From the NCBI GenBank assembly GCA_049999725.1, contig JBNGIS010038913.1, forward strand, positions 49,303-82,505: a DNA stretch of 33,203 nt, read 5' to 3'. This DNA comes from Haplomitrium mnioides (lineage: Eukaryota; Marchantiophyta; Haplomitriopsida; Calobryales). Of the stretch, positions 8,650-17,258 are shown in pieces (the stretch's first letter is position 1; each line of letters begins with the position of its first letter). The notes under the pieces are model-generated. The model had not been told where the DNA came from. It saw only the letters and a list, made by a program, of their open reading frames with translations, and did no database searches. A program made the translations under genes and the position numbers.

Positions 8650-9758
8650 AATCCAGCTGCTGGATTACCTGAAATTTGGAATAGAACAAGTCAAGATTGA
8701 GCTCAAGCATATCCCAAATCTGGGATCATACAGACAATTTGTTTTATGAAGTTTTGAATAGCTTTACAATGCTATTACAAATTGTTAGATGATTAGATTT
8801 CATTTAGATCATGCATCTTGAATTGGGATTCTCAGATTTTACCTCCAAATGCATTTTAGCAATGATCAAGCTAACTTTTGTGAGGCTAACTGGACTTTAA
8901 TCCAGCAAAACACCTTTTGTTTTGGTCCTACTATTTTTGTCTTATGAATCCAATGCAGGACTCAAGGACATGAAAGTGTTGATGAAGAGAAAAATAGCAG
9001 ACTTGCAAAGAAACATGACAAGGAATCAAAGCACAAGAAGAAAAAGGGAAGAACATCTTTGTTATTATGAATCCTGAATTCTGAATTATAAGATTATAAA
9101 TGCACATTGCAATATGAAATTCCATGACTGAAATTGTATGGGCCAATCTACCAAGTGCCCACCCTGAAGATGAATTCCAGGGCTGATTGGATAAAATGCA
9201 ACCAAACTCATTGCTGGAATCTCTTATACAAATATTCCCCATAATAATGAAAATAGAGCTTGCAAAGCTGAGGGGGAGAGAGCTTGCAAAGTTGAGGGGG
9301 AGAGTGCTAGCAAAAACAAAATACCAGATCTGTAATTTGGAATGAGACAGAGTGCTCCTATTGAGCAACAGAATGTGCATAATGCCAAAGGTGGACCTTT
9401 AGTCCCAATTCATACAGGTGTGCTTTACACACCAAATCAGCCTTTAGCTGATTCAATTCCCAGTCGAGCTCCTACTGAGCACTGGAAGAGCATGTAGCTG
9501 ATACAATTCCCAGTGGGGCTCCTATTGAGCACTGGAAGTGGCAAAATAATAATGAAATGTCTCATGCCAAGCCAAAAGAAAAATCAGAGAGGTGTACTTT
9601 ATACACAAGAGTGAGGACCTTTAGTCCCACATGAGCAAAGTGTGCTCTACACACTCAAGATTGGACCTGTAGTCCAAAACCAACAAGGTGTATTACTTAC
9701 ACCAAGAGTTTAAAAGCGGTCTATAACCGGCTTTGCATTACAGTCTACTACACAGACT
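8650..9758 (+). repeat. Hairpin array with variable stems and a CTTTA-type loop
   Basis: A run of short perfect inverted repeats. Early ones: AATCCAG-CTG-CTGGATT (8650-8666), ATCCCA-AATC-TGGGAT (8711-8726), CTGGA-CTTTAA-TCCAG (8890-8905). The dense part is 9393-9758, mostly with 5-base loops: GGAC-CTTTA-GTCC (9393, 9615), GGTGTG-CTTTA-CACACC (9417), AATCAGC-CTTTA-GCTGATT (9435), GCTC-CTACT-GAGC (9468), GCTC-CTATT-GAGC (9518), GTGTA-CTTTA-TACAC (9592), AGTGTG-CTCTA-CACACT (9639), TTGGAC-CTGTA-GTCCAA (9661), GGTGTA-TTACT-TACACC (9687), CGGT-CTATA-ACCG (9717), AGTCT-ACTACAC-AGACT (9742). Stems differ but always pair. Positions 9446-9487 and 9496-9537 are a 50-bp-period duplication. No function is known to me. 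Confidence 0.8.
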
Positions 9759-9933
9759 ACAAACACCAAAAGAAAACCGATTTTTCTCATATCTTGGATA
9801 TTGTGATTTCTTATCTTTTATAACCTGACCTTGATTTGTCATGATGTTTCAAAAACAGGGAACTGAATTTTCATGCAGATATGCAAGTGAACATCCAAAT
9901 ACTGTTTCTCAAATGTTGCAGATATGAAGACAC
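9759..9933 (+). other. Element A sequence up to the B insertion site
   Basis: No gene seen. The final five bases (9929-9933, GACAC) recur at 17254-17258 right after element B and are its target-site duplication. Confidence 0.8.
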
Positions 9934-10067
9934 TGTTGTAGCATATGAGAGACACACCGCAATAGACAGCGCCGCACTTTACTTCATAGATAGAATCTCA
10001 CACTGAATGTTGTACATAACCCTATCTATATATAGGGTTCATCCTAGTCCATCCTAGTCCTATAACA
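9934..10067 (-). repeat. Element B 3' LTR
   Basis: 134 bp, TGTTGTAG...CTATAACA on the plus strand. It differs from 17120-17253 only in GACAGCGCC versus GACAGTGCC. Read on the element strand it has two ATCCTAGTCC-type repeats and a TATA box inside the palindromic CCCTATATATAGATAGGG. A 134-bp LTR is short for an element with a full polyprotein. Confidence 0.95.
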
Positions 10068-10078
10068 CTCCCCCTTGA
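10068..10078 (-). other. Element B polypurine tract
   Basis: On the element strand, CAAGGGGGAG lies directly upstream of the 3' LTR start. This is the plus-strand DNA primer left by RNase H. The same AAGGGGGAG precedes the 3' LTR of element A, another sign that the two share one replication machinery. Confidence 0.85.
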
Positions 10079-10510
10079 CTGATTCTTCTAATCGAATCAG
10101 TCACAATTCTAGGACTAGTTTGATTCAATATACTTCTACATGTGTGGTCTCATTAAAACCCTCCTGCTTTCTTCTGAGGGCAAGAGTGCCACCATGTGTA
10201 GGGTATTTACATCAAAAAATAGATTGTTTGTGGTGTATCATGTATGTAACAACAGTACCATTGAGTTTATCACTCAAATCTCTGTTGTAATGTTGTCGAT
10301 GGCGCTGTGTTGGTGGTGGTCCTTGCATCTGTATGGACAACTTGTTGGGCCCTCATCTGTCTTATGAAAAACATGTGTACATCATTAGTGTTGCACGTAG
10401 TGTCACATGAGTATCTGTAAAACAAATCACATGGTTAAAACATGTATACTCAATAATAGAAAGCATGGTATAAAATCTGAAAATAGTCAGAATCATATAA
10501 AATTGATATG
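10079..10510 (-). other. Element B 3' untranslated region
   Basis: About 430 bases between the end of the polyprotein frame and the polypurine tract. The open frames here on both strands are short and show no protein similarity. Nothing else is seen. Confidence 0.6.
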
Positions 10511-11009
10511 TCAATTTTGCTTTTTGTTGAGTTCAGATAATTTTCGTAGACCAATTCTTTTTGTATGTGCCCTATATAGGGTAGTAGGAAGGGGTTTGGT
10601 GAAAATGTCAGCCCTATTGTCTTTGCTGGGTATCCATTGCACCTTAATCTGTTCACCATGTTGTTCATGAGTATAGAAGAATTTAGGGGCAATGTGTTTT
10701 ATTCTGTCCCCTTTAATGAATCCTTGGGCTATTTGTTCAACACATGGTCTGTTATCTTCATAGAACACTGTAGGTGATTGTAGAAGTTGCTGTCCAGTAT
10801 TAGAGTTGATGTGATCAATCAACTATCTTAGCCAAATACATTCTCTACTAGCCTCATATAAGGCTATAATTTTGGCATGATTAGTAGATGTTGTGGTGAT
10901 GGTCTGTTTTGTGCTTTTCCATGAAATAGCTGTACCTCCTTTAAGGAATACATATCCTGTTTGTGATTTGGCGTCATCAGGGTCAGATAAGTATTCGGCA
11001 TCAGCATAG
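10511..11009 (-). pseudogene. Element B RNase H domain with one catalytic residue changed
   Basis: Begins at YADAEYLSDPDDAKSQTGYVF (first Asp at 11000-11002) and continues with ISWKSTKQT. The next catalytic position reads NHAKII (Lys codon AAA at 10871-10873) where relatives have NHAEII. YEDNRPCV and SKDNRADIFTKPLP, with the later acidic residues, are intact. A TAG at 10823-10825 follows ECIWLR. RNase H removes RNA from the RNA-DNA hybrid and generates the polypurine primer. With Glu changed to Lys and a stop, it is expected to be inactive. Confidence 0.88.
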
Positions 11010-12600
11010 CCAATGATGTCTATTTCTGTATTTTTCAAGAAGAATAGACCCATGTCTATAGTGCCTTTCAGGTATCTGAAGATTCTTTTAATGTCATTCC
11101 AATGGCGTATAGTTGGTTGTGAGCTATGTCTTGCCAGTAGGTTTACAGCAAAAGCAATGTCGGGTCTGGTATGATTTTCCAGGTACATTAATGCTCCTAT
11201 GGCTGATAGGTATGGCTTCTCTGGTCCAAGTGTGGGTTCCGTTTCCTTTCTTTTGGAGAACATGTCTTTTGTGAGATCTGAGGATCTCATTTCCTTAGGC
11301 GTGCTCATTGGATGAGCTTTTTCCATGTTGAATTGTTTTAGCATTTTCGATGTGTAAGTTGATTGGTGTATCAGAATGCCATCATGTAAATGTTCGAATT
11401 GTATTCCCAAGCAGAAGTCAGGTTCGCCAATATCTCGCATTTCAAAGATATTTTTCAGTTTCTCAATAGTGTCGGAGGTCAGGCATGGTGTCCCAAAAAT
11501 GTTGATGTCGTCTACGTAGATTGCTACTATAACGTATTCTGGGGTTTCCTGTTTCATGAATAGGTACGGGGCAATGTCGTCATTTGTAAAATTCATTGCC
11601 ATCATTTCTGATTTGAATCGTTGATACCAATTTATTCCGCTTTTCTTGAGGCCATACATCGATCTCATGACCTAGACTGCCATTTGAGGGCCCGATCGAT
11701 TTGATGCCATTTTTGTAATATTTGTTGAATGCTTTGTTGATGGAATGCTTCCATGTACACATGATTGATGTGGGACTAAAGGTCCCTTGTTATGGTGTTT
11801 GTTCAGCTTTCTTGCGGGTTGGACTGAAGGTCCTTTCTTTTGCCAATCTGCCATGCATGTTGATGGGACTGAAGGTCCTCTGTTGGACTGCGTGCTCAAC
11901 AATTGCGCTGGCTGGACTAAAGGTCCTGATATCGCACTGTTAAGCATGTTGTTCATTGTATGGCGCTTTCTCTTTGTCATGAGGACAGTAGGTCCTTTCT
12001 TTTGCAGCCATTTGTGGACTATAGGTCCTGTTGCAGATTTATGTGTGTGAGGGACAGAAGGTCTAACCTCATATAATTTGAAGTGAGGGAGAGAAGGTCC
12101 AACCTCAGATGTTTGGCATTGAGGGACAAAAGGTCCAACCTCAGGTGTTTGGTATTGAGGGACAAAAGGTCCAACCTAAGGTGTTTTCTTCTCCCCCTCA
12201 ATGTGAAATGATAACCTTGATATGAGTTCTGGAGGTGCCTTCATATAGATTTGAGAGTCAAGTATGTTGTATAGGTAGGCTGTAATAACGTCCATGATGT
12301 GCATTATGAGGTTCCGTTGAATGGCGAATGGTATCATATATCTGTATGTAATGGAGTCCATTACGGGTGAATACGTCAGGTTGTAGTCTCTGCCAGGTAT
12401 TTGAGTGTATCCTTTTGCAACAAGTCTAGCCTTGAATCTAGTGACGTTGCTCTTTGCATTTCTTTTTCTGACAAATATGAATTTGTAGTCGGTCAGAGTC
12501 ATGTCAGGTGTTGCTGGAGTGATGGAGCCAAAAACTTGGCGATGAATCAGAGAATCTAGCTTTGAGTTAATCGCTTGTTCCCATTGTGGCCAGTCCTTTA
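11010..12600 (-). pseudogene. Element B reverse transcriptase with repeat insertion
   Basis: The RT fingers and palm are recognisable: FIFVRKRNAKSN, FKARLVAKGYTQ, GRDYNLTYSPVMD and QIYMKAPPEL. Then comes a long insertion (11672-12192), then SMYGLKKSGINWYQRF and the catalytic YVDD core at 11507-11518, followed by LGIQF and the thumb/connection region. RT copies genomic RNA to DNA in the particle. All core motifs are present. Two TAG codons (12176 and 11672) bracket the insertion almost exactly. Related plant copia RTs have about 20 residues in place of the insertion. Confidence 0.9.
11672..12192 (-). repeat. In-frame GP-x-VP tandem repeat inside the B reverse transcriptase
   Basis: Four 36-bp units (12 codons) start at 12049, 12085, 12121 and 12157 (plus-strand coordinates). 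On the coding strand each reads GAGGTTGGACCTTTTGTCCC or close to it. About six more diverged and more widely spaced units reach 11772. Protein units read EVGPFVPQ, KGPSVP, RGPSVPS, KGPLVP and similar. Each core is also a DNA hairpin, GGAC-N5-GTCC (for example 11772-11786, 11821-11833, 11914-11926, 12016-12028). The phase is kept throughout, so the array was probably translated. Copia-1 has about two units here. Confidence 0.9.
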
Positions 12601-13042
12601 TGGATTGTGTGTCCCGTACAGAGATGGGATCTAGTGTATTGTCATCTATACTTTGAGATACTGAGTAGGCAAACATGTCATCTATGTCTGTTTTGTCTCT
12701 TGTCCAGATATGGCCAGTATGCGAGTAATCGATGGATATCTCGTCATTGTCTAGAATTGTTGATCTCAGCGTGTCTGATGTTCTGTCTTGGGTTGGTAGT
12801 ATGTCGGTATTGGTGTGATTTGATTGGCCGGGTTTCGGTTTGTTTTTGGAGCCAAGCGGGCGTCCTCTTTTGGCTTTGGGCACAATATCAGTTGCAGGTC
12901 TGGATTCTTTTTGTAGTCTTGCAGGTGCGTTTGCTGCGTTGATATGGGATTTGGTAATACCTGCTACATCACTGAATGCGTCTGGCGTTTTGGCTAATGT
13001 CTGTTGTATGTGAAGTATTTTCTATACTTCATAGTCAGATTG
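12600..13042 (-). pseudogene. Element B integrase-RT linker and RT N-terminus, part 1
   Basis: Continues the polyprotein frame after the TGA at 13043. It is interrupted by a TAG at 13022-13024 that sits where related proteins have a short conserved Q-rich segment. It carries SHINAANAPAR and then KRGRPLGSKNKPK, the basic linker typical of copia polyproteins between integrase and RT. The RT proper begins near QWEQAINSKLDSL at about 12600. No catalytic residues lie here. Confidence 0.8.
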
Positions 13043-13045
13043 TCA

Positions 13046-14011
13046 TGTCCTGGCATCAGGTTGAAGGATGGAGTTTCTATGCCATATCAGTTCCTCTGTA
13101 TGCGTTGTGGGGTTGGTAGACGTGTCCTGTGTTAAGGGTGGGAACGTATCCTCAAAGAATTGACAATCCGCGAATCGTGATTTGAAGACGTCGAATGTGC
13201 TCGGTTCGAGATATCGAATTATTGATGGGGATTCAAAACCAATATGTATCCCTCTTTGATGTTGTGGTCCCATTTTGGTTTGGTTGGGGCCAAGGATTGG
13301 TACCATGACCAGACATCCGAAGGTTCGGAGGTGTGTAATGTTGGCGGGTATGCCTATCGCAAGTCGGTGTGGTGAGTAACTATTGAAGGCTGATAGTCTG
13401 AATTTTATTAGGGTGGTTGCATGCAGTACGGCATGGTCCCATGCGGATGTAGGAAGGCTCGTGTTCAGCAGTAGTGGTCGAGCGATAAGTTGTATGCATT
13501 TAATTGTTGATTCAGCTATCCCATTCTGGAAATGGACGTGGGGTATTGAGTATTGGATATCTATGCCTACTGATGTGCAGAATTCGTTGAATGTTTTAGA
13601 CAAAAATTCGCCAGCGTTGTCAACTATGAGAGTTCGGATCGGGTATTCGGGGAATTGCGTGGTTAGCTTTAGGATTTGCGAGAGTAGTTTGGGGAATACC
13701 ATATTTTTGGTTGTGAGTAGAGATACTTGTGACCATTTTGATGATGCATCAGTGGTTACTAAAAAATATTTGAATGGCCCGGATGGAGGGTGAATGGGTC
13801 CACAAACGTCTGCATGGATCTGTTCAAGGAATTGGGGGATGTGTCTGGTTGTTTTTTGTATTGGATGTACGATCTTAAGTTTTCCTTGTGCACACACCAT
13901 GCATGGAGATGAGGGGGATAACGGTTGTACGTTGTCAGGAATTCCTATGTTGTCATGTTTTAGTCTGTAAAACATGTCTTTGCCTGGGTGTCCAAGTCGA
14001 TTATGCCATAG
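13046..14011 (-). pseudogene. Element B pre-integrase and integrase domains, catalytic triad intact
   Basis: Starts with LWHNRLGHPG and CMVCAQGK (HHCC zinc-binding). The DDE core follows: Asp in HADVCGP (13808-13810), Asp in VDNAGEF (13619-13621) and Glu in NGIAEST (13511-13513). The second Asp and the Glu are 35 residues apart, the usual D-x35-E spacing. The C-terminal part has LRTFGCLVMVP and IIRYLEPSTFDVF. It inserts cDNA with a 5-bp stagger, matching the GACAC duplication seen. Stops flank it on both sides (14012, 13043), but the domain itself is uninterrupted. Confidence 0.92.
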
Positions 14012-14014
14012 TTA

Positions 14015-14479
14015 AGCATTTGAGAGTCGTATTGAGGATGTAAGGTATGAATAAATGTGTGTCATGTATAGTCCAGGTGGATACAGAGGGAAGGTTTCTT
14101 GTATTTGCATATTAAGTCCTGTCGGTAGCATAATATGTAAGACTTCTGTGTTAGATGTCTTGCCTGTTTGAATGTGATATCCGTTCCGTCGGATATCTCG
14201 GAAGCTGATAAGGTTCCTTGTGGCCGTGGGTGCGTATATGGCTGAAGGAATGTTCAGTATGGTTCCATTTGGGAATCGTACTGTGGCTGGGCCATAGCCT
14301 TCTTCTATTTGGTTATGGCCGGTGATAGTTGTCATTTGTCGAGAAGAAGGAGTGATCGAAGAGAAGAGGTTTCGATCCTGTAGGATAGTGTGCGAGGAGC
14401 CACTATCGACAATGCATATGTTGTTGTGGTCTGCTGCTTGAGTTGGATCCAGATGTTGTATCATATGGCTTTCAGGATG
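14015..14479 (-). pseudogene. Element B protease domain
   Basis: The aspartic protease active site reads CIVDSGSSHTIL; the DSG codons are at 14399-14407. It is followed by TTITGHNQIEEGYGP and the conserved ATRNLISFRDIRRNGYHI segment. It would cleave the polyprotein into mature enzymes. The domain is intact and open. A TAA at 14012-14014 separates it from the pre-integrase domain. Confidence 0.9.
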
Positions 14480-15520
14480 CATGTTGTATGTCGGGTATTT
14501 GTCGACATCGGGGATTTCCAGGAGATTCCCATGGACTTCAGGTTGTGTATACCTGATACTGTTTTGGTACAGTTTGGCCAGGTGTGCAGGGACTCGGCAT
14601 ACTAATTGTGTATGTCCTTGAGTTCCGCATCTGTGGCATGAGGTCTGAGTGTTTCTCTGTTGGGAGAAGTGTTTTTGGTCGCATATATGTTGTCGACCAC
14701 CTCTTGGTGTCCATGGACGGGTTCTGTGTTTAGGTTTGTTGGAGATATAATGCCTGCTATTCTTATCCCGGTTTGGGAGAAATGGAGGTTGGTTGGTATG
14801 TGAGTGTTTTGTACTCCCCTTGAATCTGGGGTTTCCTCTTCCGCTACCTCTTCCTCGTCCTGTGTGAGGTACTCGAGTACAGTTTGCAGGGTGTGTGTGG
14901 TATTGTGTGTAGTGTGATTCAGGGTTTGCGGGAGGTGCAGCAGAGCCGAGAGGTCGCTTTTTCGCGTTCTCCATGAGTAGAATTTGATGTTTCTCGGCTA
15001 GGAGCATATATGCGATAAGCTCTGAGTATCTTGTGAATCACATGTTGCGATATTGGGATGCCAAGATAAGGTTGCTTACAGGGAATGTTGATAGGGTCTT
15101 CTCTATCTGTTCTTCATCCGATACAGGGTGGCTGCATATGGCCAGCTGGGAGGCGATCTGGAACAGTTCGCTGTTGTTGTTCACAATCGATATGTGATCT
15201 TGGACGCGGAGGTTTATCCAATCATGTCTCGCTGCGGGGAGTGATATGGATGTCAAATGGTCGAATCTCAATTTGAGTTCATTCCAGAGTATTCTGGGGT
15301 TGTGGTGATTCAGGTATTGAAGCTTGAGTGGTTCCATGATATGGTGGCGGATGAGGATTAAGGCTCGTGCAGCGTCGCGAGGGTTTGTGCCCTCGTCGTG
15401 TGTTAGGATATCCTGGATGCCATTTGATGTTAGGTATGTGGTAATGTCCAGGGACCATGACTGGTAGTTCGATCCATCGAGTTTTAGTGTTGGGAATTTC
15501 AATGAACCGACAGGGTTCAT
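14480..15520 (-). pseudogene. Element B gag domain
   Basis: The N-terminal capsid-like part includes NYQSWSLDITTYL, LKLQYLNHHNPRILWNELK and HDWINLRVQDH, the retrotransposon gag pattern of copia elements. An in-frame TGA at 15038-15040 follows QYRNM; a CGA (Arg) ancestor is plausible. An Arg/Gly-rich stretch (GRGRGSGRGNPRFKG) precedes an intact CCHC zinc knuckle at 14597-14638, C-HR-C-GTQG-H-TQLV-C. Gag assembles the particle and packages element RNA. In Copia-1 the same knuckle has lost its second Cys. Confidence 0.9.
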
Positions 15521-17106
15521 GTTCGGTTGATTCTCATTGTCTAGCCGGTTCTGGATTTGGTAACCCTAAACCGTCCACAACGATGCGCAGTATGATCAGT
15601 ACTGCGGGCCTCCGCGTATCGCGGGTATGTTTTAGATCTTGGTACCTGTTTATGTTCTCTTCTTAATGCGGGAAATCAAAAGGAATGAAATGAAATTGAA
15701 GTATCTTCTGAACTGAAAAAAAGAGAAAAAATAGAAGAAAGGTAAATGTGCTGGAAAAAAAAATGGCAGGTCTGGACTAGAAACTGCCCTGTAATATGGT
15801 TCTATGTTGAAATGGAAGCTGCCCAGTTGTCGTCGGCGTTGCTCGTCGTTCGTCCCGGTTAGTTGCGGTCCGCCACTGTGCTTTGTCCTGCAGAGTTGGG
15901 TCAGTAGGAGGTGTCTAGCAGGGAAAAGGGTCTCAGCTAGATAGCACTCAAAGAGGGACCGTTCAGTGGAGCCAGTGAGCACAATGAAGCATGCAGGGAG
16001 GAAAATCTACAGCACAAGGGTGCCATGGTCTATTCCAATGTTCATGATGACCAGAACTAGAAAGGGAGGACCCCCAAACCACTTGAACCGTAGATGCAAC
16101 CTCAGTGAGAGTGATAAGCTTCCAAACACACAAGGGCCTAATGAGAAACCAGAGTGGGGGAAAAAGAGAGCTTCTCTGATCAGCCCAACCAATCGTTAGG
16201 GGAATGCAATAATCCGAGCACACCAAATGGGTAGTCAGGAGCTCATTTCACAATTTCATTGAGGAGGTAGCATAGAGCTGAAGAGGAGAAAAGAAAACTT
16301 CGAAGCTAGGAAGAGAGGAAACCGTATGCAGATGAATCGGTCTTTCTCCTTCACCACAGCCAGAGGAGATGTTAATCGGATGAAGTAGTTATCGTTGAGG
16401 AAGAGAGAGCCGCAAGCACCAGGTCAACGAGGAAGAGATGAGAGATAGGGCTGCAAATACTTGGTCGATGAGGAAGAGATGAGAAAAACCAAGAACCTCA
16501 AGTCGACTAAGCAGAAGAACAAGCCGCATATACCAGGTCTATGAGTAAGGAAAAGAGAGATAGGGCCGCACGTACCAGTTTGATGAGGAAGAGGAGAAAA
16601 GCCAAGAACCTCATGTCGACTAAGCAGAAGGAGAAGGCCTCAAGCGCCAAGTCGACGAAGCAGACGAGGAAAAACCACAAGTCTCAAGTCGAAGAAGCAG
16701 AAAGACGAAAGCCGCGAGCCCCCCTCCAGTCGATGAAGCAGAAAAGAGAAAAATGCGAGCTCCCAAGTCGATGAAGGAAGAGAAGAAGGCCGTAAATACC
16801 AAGAAAGGGAAAGGAAAAAATGTGATAGGAAAAAAAAAGGAAAAGAAAAAAAAGGGTAATGGGGAAAATAAATCCCTTGTTTTGTGTTTTTTTTTTGGTG
16901 AGTTGCTCACGCAAATCGGTTTGCATGCGCGAGCAGTCGTCTCTGAGAGAAGAAAAATCTAGCGTAAAGCAATATCGCGTTGGAGAAAAATGGCCATGCG
17001 TTCACACAAAAAAAATTTGCTGGAGATCTGAACGTCATGCCTGTAGTGTCCTTGCTGTGAGTCTCTGTCGGTATGAAAAAGAAAGAAAAAATCTTGTAGA
17101 GTCCTT
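15521..17106 (-). other. Element B 5' leader
   Basis: About 1.6 kb between the primer site and the gag ATG, long for a copia leader. It holds a roughly 38-bp degenerate tandem array (16415-16790), an A/G-rich run (16790-16865) and a CCCTAAA-containing telo-box-like word near 15562. No open frame resembles a known protein; the lysine-rich plus-strand frame at 16541-16774 is a by-product of the array. Confidence 0.65.
16415..16790. repeat. Roughly 38-bp degenerate tandem array with GTCGA core
   Basis: The GTCGA/GTCAACG/GTCTATG core followed by GAGGAAGAG or AAGCAGAAG recurs at about 16420, 16464, 16502, 16537, 16578, 16615, 16651, 16688, 16729 and 16768. Intervals are 35 to 44 bases. Pairs of units look more alike than neighbours (AAGAACCTCAAGTCGACTAA at 16490 and a near copy at 16603), suggesting a higher-order unit near 115 bp. 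It lies in the leader of B. Confidence 0.75.
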
Positions 17107-17117
17107 CGTGCTGATAA
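17107..17117 (-). other. Element B primer-binding site
   Basis: On the element strand the 5' LTR end is followed by CA and then TTATCAGCACG, the same 11 bases as in element A. It marks where the tRNA primer anneals and confirms the minus-strand orientation. Confidence 0.85.
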
Positions 17118-17119
17118 TG

Positions 17120-17253
17120 TGTTGTAGCATATGAGAGACACACCGCAATAGACAGTGCCGCACTTTACTTCATAGATAGAATCTCACACTGAATGTTGTA
17201 CATAACCCTATCTATATATAGGGTTCATCCTAGTCCATCCTAGTCCTATAACA
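17120..17253 (-). repeat. Element B 5' LTR
   Basis: 134 bp, 133 of them identical to 9934-10067. GACAC (17254-17258) follows directly and repeats 9929-9933. In the element orientation it carries the promoter: a TATA box within CCCTATATATAG, next to two GGACTAGGAT repeats. Confidence 0.95.
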
Positions 17254-17258
17254 GACAC

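Larger units (their letters stand above)
10511..15520 (-). pseudogene. Element B gag-pol polyprotein, one frame with seven in-frame stops
   Basis: The frame from the ATG at 15520 to the stop at 10511-10513 is 1,670 codons with no frameshift; all domains share one phase. Premature stops lie at 15038 (TGA), 14012 (TAA), 13043 (TGA), 13022, 12176, 11672 and 10823 (all TAG); positions are the lowest coordinate of each codon. Order: gag, CCHC knuckle, DSG protease, HHCC and DDE integrase, RT with YVDD, RNase H. The ATG was chosen because NYQSWSLDI, typical of copia gag, follows about 17 residues later and Copia-1 starts the same way. The protein is longer than usual for the family because of a roughly 170-residue repeat insertion in RT. 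As written it cannot be translated through. Confidence 0.9.
9934..17253 (-). mobile_element. Element B: complete, young Ty1/copia element
   Basis: A 7,320-bp minus-strand element with two 134-bp LTRs (9934-10067, 17120-17253) that differ at one base, and a perfect GACAC duplication. The primer site is at 17107-17117 and the polypurine tract at 10068-10078. Between them one reading frame encodes gag, protease, integrase, RT and RNase H in copia order (10511-15520). It lies inside element A. Near-identical LTRs make it the most recent insertion here, yet the polyprotein frame contains seven stops. That fits mobilisation by other copies followed by mutation, or very fast C-to-T decay. Confidence 0.95.

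Noticed and set aside
9393-9758. CRISPR-like or attC-like array
   Set aside because: No constant repeat with unique spacers, no integrase attachment core, and a eukaryotic retrotransposon context.
12019-12201. Perfectly repetitive 60-residue frame (KHLRLDLLSL units)
   Set aside because: It is the 36-bp RT-insert repeat in the wrong phase; the polyprotein phase gives the GP-x-VP reading.
15560-15572. Interstitial telomere repeat
   Set aside because: Only one CCCTAAA-type word occurs; no tandem array.
16541-16774. Lysine/arginine-rich 77-residue plus-strand frame
   Set aside because: It is a translation of the 38-bp array in the element B leader, antisense to the element; composition reflects A/G-rich repeats and it resembles no histone-like gene.
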